A stretch of 64,000 nt of DNA from Rhynchopus euleeides (Eukaryota; Euglenozoa; Diplonemea; Diplonemida; Diplonemidae). The notes beneath the pieces were generated by a model, which saw nothing but the letters and a program-made list of their open reading frames with translations, ran no database searches and had not been told where the DNA came from. Below, one piece after another: positions 57,859-64,000 of the stretch (positions are counted from its first letter, which is position 1; each line of letters begins with the position of its first letter). Where the stretch lies: positions 930,001 through 994,000 of the forward strand of contig OY723310.1 of NCBI GenBank assembly GCA_963210315.1, read 5' to 3'. The position numbers and the translations under genes were made by a program.

Positions 57859-59748
57859 ATGGGGGTGGCAAAGGCAATGCAGAACTATGGGAGCACGGAC
57901 ATGGCGGGGCAGGCTGATGCAACTCAGGCACAGCCACAGGCAGGAAGCGCCTGCAGCTGGCGTGCAGGCGACGCTGTGGTGATGGCTGCAGCGCTTGCAT
58001 CGACGTTTGGTGTGCTGCTGATCAGCACCACAACTGGGTATAGTGATCACACTGCGTCCGGTGAGATGTCGTCCGTCGGATCCACATGCGCGCTCATCTT
58101 CCTCACCCTGCTGGCAGCCTTCCATGCGGCACGCATCGCGAAGGGGGACAGGCCAGGCGGCATCGACAAGGGCACTGTGTCTGCGACGCTCTTCCTCGCA
58201 TGTCTCTCTGTGTTGGTGTGGGCAGTGGGTACGGCGTGGACCATGGCAGACTTGAGGGGCTCCGGCCCCACAACAGCGGCCCGCCTGCTGGGTTCCGGGA
58301 TGATCGCCTGTGGGATGATGTCCATGTTTGCAGTTGTCATCATGACGGAGGCCTTCCTGAACTTCCGGCAGCTGCGTGCCACCGCTGTTTTCGTGCACTG
58401 CAGCGCGGTGCTCGCCTTCGAGGGACTCTTCATCCTGGGCTATGCTGCAGCCCTGCTGAAAACCGACATCGGAGACGAGGGGAAGGAAGGTTTGCAGACA
58501 CAGGCTGCTGGTGGTTCCATCGCAGCTGCAGCGCTGATAATGCTGATGTTTACATCTGGGGGAAGCATTGGACAGGTGTGCCTGTGCGTGCTGCTGGCGA
58601 TCGGTGTGGTGGTTGCGGAGGCGGCCCGCATCTACCAGGCCACGAATATGTCGCAGTTCAGCCACCCGATGCACGCAGCAATTGCATACATGCACGTCAT
58701 CAATGCGGCAGCTGTCACTGGCACAGTCCTTACGACCTGGAGCACGGAGCGCACTGCAGAGACGCAGATCTGCTCTTCTGGTACGAACAACGGTGCACAG
58801 CGCCCTGTGGCAGGCGAATTCCAACGTACCAACCGGGTAGTGGGCGACACGGTGCTGACAGGTGCAGTGTTCGCATCCGCTGCAGGCACACTGCTCCTGA
58901 GCGCTGTGACAGGGTTCGTCGTCTCCGCCCCCATCGACCCCTCCGAGCCGCAAGCTCTGGGCCTCGGCGGTGACGGCACGTCGGGCATGCTGTCGTCCGT
59001 CGGATCCACAAGCACACTCGTCTTCCTCGCCCTTCTGGCAGCCTTCCATGCGGCACGCATCTCGCGTGGGAGCAGGCCAGGCGGCATCGACAAGGGCGCT
59101 GTGTATATGACGCTCCTCCTCGCATGTCTCTCTGCGGTGGTGTGGGCAGTGGGGCTGGTGTGGACCTTCACAAGCATCACCCATGATGCCGCTGCACCGG
59201 TCCGCATGCTGGGCATCGGGATTGTCGTCTGCGGGATGATGTCCATGCTTGCAGTTGTCGTGATGACGGAGGCCCTCGTGAGCTCAGGCACTTTGCGTGG
59301 CGCCGCGGCATTCCTGCACTGCTGTGCGTTGCTCGCCTTCGAGAGCCTGTCGGTCCTCGGGTTCGCAGCACAGTTACTCGACAACGTGAGCACCCACGAT
59401 GATCATCCTGGGGTGAATGCTCAGATAGCTGGTGGAGCGATCGCAACCGCTGTGCTGGCGATATTGACGTGGACATCTGCCTCCGTGCAGTGTGGCCACC
59501 TCATGTACACCACACAGGTGTGCCTGTGCATGCTGCTGGCGATCGGGGTGTTGGTTACAGAAGCGGGCCGCGTCTACCAGAACAACAACTTCTTCGACCC
59601 GGTGTATACGGTCGTGACGACAACCAACCCTACATTAGCTTACGTCCATATCATCAACGCAGTCGCTGTGACGATCACAGTCCTCACGACTTGCACGCCC
59701 TCTGCACTCCCAGACAGTGATGAGGGGGATCTTCCTCAAATAGAGTAG
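57859..59748 (+). CDS. internally duplicated polytopic membrane protein
   Basis: 629 residues from MGVAKAMQNYGS. Two homologous halves, about residues 37-310 and 328-612, share the same order of motifs: SSVGST, LLAAFHAARI, RPGGIDKG, CGMMSM with VVIMTEA or VVVMTEA, VCLC(V/M)LLAIGV, and Y(M/V)HIINA. Each half has six or seven hydrophobic segments, so about 13 helices in total. Conserved His (AFHAAR), Arg and Asp (GGIDKG) in loops or helix ends are candidates for function. The C-terminus is acidic (DSDEGDLPQIE). I do not recognise a transporter family. Single exon, complete. Confidence 0.82.
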   Translation: MGVAKAMQNYGSTDMAGQADATQAQPQAGSACSWRAGDAVVMAAALASTFGVLLISTTTGYSDHTASGEMSSVGSTCALIFLTLLAAFHAARIAKGDRPGGIDKGTVSATLFLACLSVLVWAVGTAWTMADLRGSGPTTAARLLGSGMIACGMMSMFAVVIMTEAFLNFRQLRATAVFVHCSAVLAFEGLFILGYAAALLKTDIGDEGKEGLQTQAAGGSIAAAALIMLMFTSGGSIGQVCLCVLLAIGVVVAEAARIYQATNMSQFSHPMHAAIAYMHVINAAAVTGTVLTTWSTERTAETQICSSGTNNGAQRPVAGEFQRTNRVVGDTVLTGAVFASAAGTLLLSAVTGFVVSAPIDPSEPQALGLGGDGTSGMLSSVGSTSTLVFLALLAAFHAARISRGSRPGGIDKGAVYMTLLLACLSAVVWAVGLVWTFTSITHDAAAPVRMLGIGIVVCGMMSMLAVVVMTEALVSSGTLRGAAAFLHCCALLAFESLSVLGFAAQLLDNVSTHDDHPGVNAQIAGGAIATAVLAILTWTSASVQCGHLMYTTQVCLCMLLAIGVLVTEAGRVYQNNNFFDPVYTVVTTTNPTLAYVHIINAVAVTITVLTTCTPSALPDSDEGDLPQIE

Positions 59749-59841
59749 TCTACATCCAACCATCCGTGCGTTGTTTGGTGCGGCCCAGCGGGCCACCTGC
59801 CGACATGGGTATACGTTCCTGACGACGCGTGCACCTGTCAG

Positions 59842-60570
59842 ATGGCTATGCCGACCGCAAACACTAACCCTGCTGTGAGTGCCTCTCTCGGGACTTGCGA
59901 ATATTGCCAAGTCTTTTTCCATCCATCAAGGTGGCACAGACAACACGAAAATCGGGATTGCAGCATTCCAGTCTCTGCGGCGGTTCGTTGTTATGTCAGG
60001 GAACAATATCCCCGTAACGGAAAAGGTGGCCCACCCAGGGCTAGTCCTAAATCCGGGGGGGGGGGGTCGGGGCTAAAATCCAGAGCCCCTTCCCCTTTCG
60101 CTCTCGCCAAGGGATCTGCAGCCAACATGCTAGCAGATCTGCAGCCAAAGCCTCGTCAGCGATCTGCTAGCATGTCCGACGTGCCGGGAGGGCGCCTCGC
60201 CGCAGTGCTGAAACAGGGCCCACCTTTTCCGTTCGATTTTTTTTCATTTGGATATTATTCCCTGGTTATGATGCCAGTGTCTGTAATTCACACATCCTGT
60301 CCCCCCCCCTCCCCACCCATCCCGAGTGGTTGCAGACGCGCCATCTCTGCCCAGTGTTCTTTTTTCACCCGTGAACCCCTCGCCGAATTTTCCCTCTCCC
60401 CTCTCCCCAACTGGTTCAGTGAAGGAGGTCAACCCCGCGCTTCATTTTTTTTACTGCAACGGGGGCTCCTGTCAGTGTCACAAAAGACAGCAGGCGGCGC
60501 TTTGGGCAACAAACAAACAACCCTCCTCATCCGGCATGCGGAGTTGCCTTTTGTTTTGCCCGGAATTTAG
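59842..60570 (+). CDS. C2HC zinc-finger protein (3' end uncertain)
   Basis: The start ATG follows immediately after an acceptor (CACCTGTCAG). It encodes a perfect ZC2HC finger, C-x2-C-x12-H-x4-C, in GTCEYCQVFFHPSRWHRQHE plus NRDC, followed by a basic Ser/Pro/Gly-rich tail (KGGPPRASPKSGGGGSG, QRSASMSDVPGG). After about 60230 the frame runs into low-complexity pyrimidine-rich sequence, so the coding part probably ends or splices there although the frame stays open to 60570. A 15-bp inverted repeat (60125-60139 and 60161-60175) lies inside it. Confidence 0.6.
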   Translation: MAMPTANTNPAVSASLGTCEYCQVFFHPSRWHRQHENRDCSIPVSAAVRCYVREQYPRNGKGGPPRASPKSGGGGSGLKSRAPSPFALAKGSAANMLADLQPKPRQRSASMSDVPGGRLAAVLKQGPPFPFDFFSFGYYSLVMMPVSVIHTSCPPPSPPIPSGCRRAISAQCSFFTREPLAEFSLSPLPNWFSEGGQPRASFFLLQRGLLSVSQKTAGGALGNKQTTLLIRHAELPFVLPGI

Positions 60571-61496
60571 CTCACAAACAACAGCCTTATATTTATCTTC
60601 TCCTTCACTATCCCCCCCTTCCCCCCCCCCCCTCTGCTACCCAGACTTCCCGGACTTACTTTTCCATTCGCTCTCGACGATCAAACCCCCTCTCTGCTAC
60701 CCGAGAGGCCACTCAGGCTTCTCTGTCGTGCAGTCCGCCCTCTAATGAGGACAAAACAAACAACCCCCCCCCCCCCGTGCTATTTGGTTGAGGCGCACAC
60801 AACAGCTACAGGACTGCTGTTCACCTGCTTTATTGTCCTCTCCGGCCCACGTGGAAAGCACAAGCTTTTACTTAACCGTACCTGCGTGTTGTGTGCACAG
60901 TGCTAGTTGTGTCTGCCTGGGAACTGATCCCCCCGGGTTCCAAAGATCCTCGCTCCATACCTGATGAGAGCCGGCGAGAGGAGGACGTAGTGTGGAAGGA
61001 TCGAAACGACGACACAACTAGTATTGCAAATACGTGGCGAAAAGGTAACAGCCATCGCACGTAGCAGGACAAACAAAGGTCCCCCCCCCCCCCCTCGCCT
61101 CTCCAGAGCTAATCGTCCGCCTGGGCCAGAGGCCTGGCCCATGATATCAATCTTATTTATGTGCGCGGTAGCAACGCAGGAAACCTGTGCGAGGCAAATC
61201 ATGCAGGACGCACCACTCCGGCAGCAGGCGTGTGTTAGGTGTTCCCTTATATCTATGACGCGCCGGCACAGGCAATGCTGATTAAAACGCATTCTTCCCC
61301 ACACCCACACCCCCCTGGTTCAGCCAGCGATCCTTCGGACGAACAGCGCGTCGCCCCACCCCCTCCCCACACTCCCTGCAAGAAAGGGGTTGCCCTTGGT
61401 ATACTTGTCTTGCCTTCGCTTTCAGCAAACTACCACCCCGCCTTCCCCGTCTCCTGCACACACACAACAGTAATAACAACAACAACAAACCCTGCA
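60571..61496. other. non-coding stretch
   Basis: C-runs (60618-60635, 60764-60776, 61081-61094) and no supported gene. Confidence 0.5.
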
Positions 61497-63062
61497 TACA
61501 GGGATATTCCTAATTTTCCAGGGTCGGGGTAAAACTGGGTTGATGGGGGAAAAAAGGGGGGGAGCTGGGCAAAGACTGTCAAAAAGGGGGGCGAAATTTT
61601 TTTCGCGCGCTTCGCGCGCGACACGTGCGCGCTCAGCTAGCAGCTCAATGGTGGCCCGTGTTTTTCTTCGCGCCCATTGCCTCTGCAACTTCCTTGGGGT
61701 GCAGGACCTCCCCATGATTGACGGGGTGGTCAGCATGACAGGCGATGCCGTAGCATCGACCCACAGGGCTTGCACTTTTTGGGACTCACCCTGAAACAGC
61801 TGCGTGATGAACTCATGTTCAAGATGGCATGACACGCAGGATCCAATAGGCTACCTTTCAAACGGGAGGGTGCCTGTCTCTGCTGGACAGGCACAGGAGG
61901 GTCTGGGGGGCTCTGCCCCCCAGCCGCCGGAGGCCATGGTAGCGAACATTTATTCCTGGCGGGCGCAGATTCAGTGTGAATTGGGCTGCACCCTGAGTGG
62001 CCAGACCCTACCCGATGTGACGATAAATTGTCGCGCAAGGACACGCCACAGGGGGGTCTGGGGGGCGGAGCCCCCCAGCCGCCGGAGGCCACGGTAGTGA
62101 ACATCTGTTCATTGAACAATAATCCATGTTATGTCAGGCCCCCTGACCAACGTCGGTGGGTCGGTGGGTTGATGGGGCGATCCCCTCAACCCATCGACCC
62201 ACCGACCCAGAAATCCGGTGGGTCGGTGGGTCGATGGAAAAAGTGGGGGGGGGGGGGAAACCGGTTTTTGGTGGGTCGATAGTTAGGAATTGCCCTGCCC
62301 TGCACAGGGGTATTCCTAACTTTCCAGGGTCGGGGGAAAACTGGGTCGATGGGGGGAAAAAGGGGGGGAGCTGGGCAAAGACTGTCAAAAAGGGGGGTAC
62401 ATATTTTTTCGCGCGCTTCGCGCGCTTCGCGCGCGAAACGCGGGCGCTCAGCTAGCAGCTCCATGATGGCCCGTGTTTTCTTCGCGCCCATTGCATCTGC
62501 AACTTACTTGGGGTGCAGGACCTCCCCATGATTGACGGGGTGGGCAGCATGACAGACGATGACGTAGCATCGTCCCACAGGGCCTGCACTTTTTGGGACT
62601 CCCCCTGAAACAGCTGCGTGATGAACTCATGGGACAAACATAGGGCACAGGGGGGGCTGGGGGGCTCTGCCCCCCAGCCGCCGGAGGCCACGGTAGCGAA
62701 CATTTATTCCTGGCGGGCGCAGATTCGGTGTGAAATGGGCTGCATCCTGAGTGGCCAGACCCTACCCGATGACGATAAATTGTCGCGCAAAGACACGCCA
62801 CAGGGGGGTCTGGGGGGCGGAGCCCCCCAGCCGCCGGAGGCCACGGTAGCGAACATCTGTTCACAAGTTGACAGGATCCATGTCATGTCAAGCCCCTGAC
62901 CAAAGTCAGTGGGTCGGTGGGTTGATGGGTTGACGGGGCGATCCCCTCAACCCATGAACCCATCGACCCACCGACCCAGAAATTCGGTGGGTCGGTGGGT
63001 CGATGGAAAAAGTGGGGGGGGAAACCGGTTTTTGGTGGGTCGATGGGTCGATAGTTAGGAAT
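61497..63062. repeat. tandem duplication of an about 0.8-kb repeat
   Basis: Two units, 61497-62302 and 62303-63062, each starting near TATTCCTAA(T/C)TTTCCAGGGTCGGG. Each passes through a GCGCGC-TTCGCGCGC hairpin (61606-61621, 62410-62433), two copies of the dispersed hairpin module, and a GGTCGGTGGGTCGATGG inverted repeat, and ends near GGTCGATAGTTAGGAATTGCC. No gene. Confidence 0.88.
61897..61957. repeat. dispersed hairpin module (one of seven)
   Basis: CTGGGGGGC-TCT-GCCCCCCAG stem-loop followed by CCGCCGGAGGCCATGGTAGC and GAACATTTATTC. Other copies: 1527-1586, 33715-33777, 54404-54467, 62050-62110, 62649-62705, 62803-62864. Confidence 0.88.
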
Positions 63063-63473
63063 TGCCCTGTGCCCTGCATGTTGAGTGAGGGGGGGGGGGG
63101 CAACTCGGTGTTTCTTTTTTACTGCAACAGGGATCCTGCCGGTGCCAAAATGGTTGAAAGCAGCACTTGGGCATGCAACCTCCTACCGGAAATGCAGCCC
63201 CCTCATGCAGGCATGCGGAGCTGCCTTTTGTTTTGCCCGATTTGGCGCACTCGAACAAATTCACTACCCCCCCCCCCCCCTGCACACACTCCATCACACA
63301 GCAGGGTGCACACAGCAAGCGAGGCCTGCACACCCACCTGCCTCTTATGAGCACCTCCCACTAAATCACAGACACCTCTGCAGTTTATCGTGCAAGGGTG
63401 TTGGGGGCTAGTCTCACGTGTGCCTCATCTGCCCTTCTCTGCATAGCCAACCCTCCCCCCAGCACGAGGAGGG
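63063..63473. other. non-coding stretch
   Basis: G- and C-runs (63089-63101, 63268-63281). No gene, apart from possible 5' sequence of the exon that follows. Confidence 0.5.
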
Positions 63474-63560
63474 GTGGTGGCGGTGTTGAGGGGATCCAGC
63501 AGTGGCCCTATGCTGAGTGCAGCACCTGCATACGACCTGCAGGATGCCCTTGCTATCGAG
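63474..63560 (+). CDS. exon of a gene running off the right edge (first visible)
   Basis: A frame ending AYDLQDALAIE at the donor GAG|GTGTGT (63561). The upstream limit is uncertain; an acceptor CCTCCCCCCAG lies about 10-15 bases before it. It joins in phase 0 to the exon at 63803. No domain recognised. Confidence 0.4.
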
Positions 63561-63802
63561 GTGTGTTTGCAGAGGCAGATTGTTTTCTGTGCCCCTTCTG
63601 TGCCTTTCTCTGGGTGGGGCGCATATGAGTGTGAATGTGTGTGTGTGTGTGTCTGTTTCAGACCAGTTTTTCGAAGTAACTTGGATGCATGAATCAAGGC
63701 TGCACTCTCAAGTGTCGTTTTAGTGTGTATCTTGCGTTCTGACAAAATCATGAAGACCGCCCTTCATTTGATATTCTGCCTCATCAAACCTTCCTTTTGC
63801 AG

Positions 63803-63907
63803 GAGCTTCTGAAGCAGGTCGACCGTGACATCCAGCATGGGCCCCTGCCGCACAGCCTGGCACAGGCAGCCCACGAAGTACAGCAGGGAACGCAGGAGCC
63901 AACCGCC
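63803..63907 (+). CDS. exon of a gene running off the right edge (second visible)
   Basis: 35 codons between TTCCTTTTGCAG and GTATGC. Helical, charged sequence ELLKQVDRDIQHGPLPHSLA then QAAHEVQQGTQEPTA. The donor GTATGC matches those of the PDZ gene and E1. Function unknown. Confidence 0.5.
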
Positions 63908-64000
63908 GTATGCATGCAGCTGGTGTGGGGGGTGGGGGCGCCCACGATAGGACGGAGAAAGGGGCTAGCAAAAAAGTATCATAGGAACGAACAGGCACAG

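Noticed and set aside
57853..59184. 443-codon antisense frame under the duplicated membrane protein
   Set aside because: Cys/His/Arg-rich composition is the reverse of a hydrophobic GC-rich gene; shadow.
1..64000. tRNA, rRNA or spliced-leader genes
   Set aside because: None recognised by eye on either strand. A covariance-model search would be needed to exclude small RNAs.

Overview
The window looks like nuclear DNA of a GC-rich, repeat-rich protist. Protein genes have GT-AG introns (ubiquitin-activating enzyme E1, and a PDZ/membrane-protein gene). From about 30.5 kb to the right edge every recognisable host gene lies on the + strand. Most start codons there sit shortly after a long pyrimidine tract ending in AG. 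One-way gene order, AG acceptors before start codons, and a tyrosine-recombinase retroelement with the gene order known from trypanosome VIPER elements together suggest a euglenozoan, perhaps a diplonemid. That assignment is inference: no rRNA, spliced-leader or organelle gene is present to prove it.

Layout. 1-7.7 kb is satellite and dispersed repeats: a palindromic minisatellite, a 31-unit 120-bp array and CCTCCGGAGG tracts. 7.69-11.94 kb is a 5'-truncated non-LTR retrotransposon on the minus strand, with poly(A) tail and target-site duplication. Its ORF carries reverse transcriptase, a restriction-like endonuclease, two OTU-type modules and cysteine-rich fingers. 12-15.7 kb holds tandem repeats, nested MITEs and one orphan exon. 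15.9-25.9 kb is a large transposase-like gene interrupted by a complete tyrosine-recombinase retroelement (Gag, YR, RT/RNase H; split direct repeats). 25.9-29.4 kb is a second mobile-element-like gene, frameshifted once, ending in a ubiquitin-specific protease domain.

30.6-60.6 kb is the host gene series: a coiled-coil protein, a UBL-like/WD40 protein, a disordered Pro/Gly-rich coiled-coil protein, a TerD-domain protein, a Sec12-like WD40 membrane protein, a PDZ/multi-TM protein, ubiquitin-activating enzyme E1, an internally duplicated polytopic membrane protein and a C2HC zinc-finger protein. hAT-like non-autonomous elements with 8-bp target duplications lie between them at 33.5 and 54.2 kb. 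61.5-63.1 kb is a tandemly duplicated repeat, and the right edge holds exons of a truncated gene.

The most notable points are the ubiquitin-peptidase domains carried by two different mobile elements (OTU and USP), the near-perfect insertion of the YR retroelement into the transposase-like gene with reading frame preserved, and a short hairpin module reused in many unrelated repeats with stem length changing on both arms.
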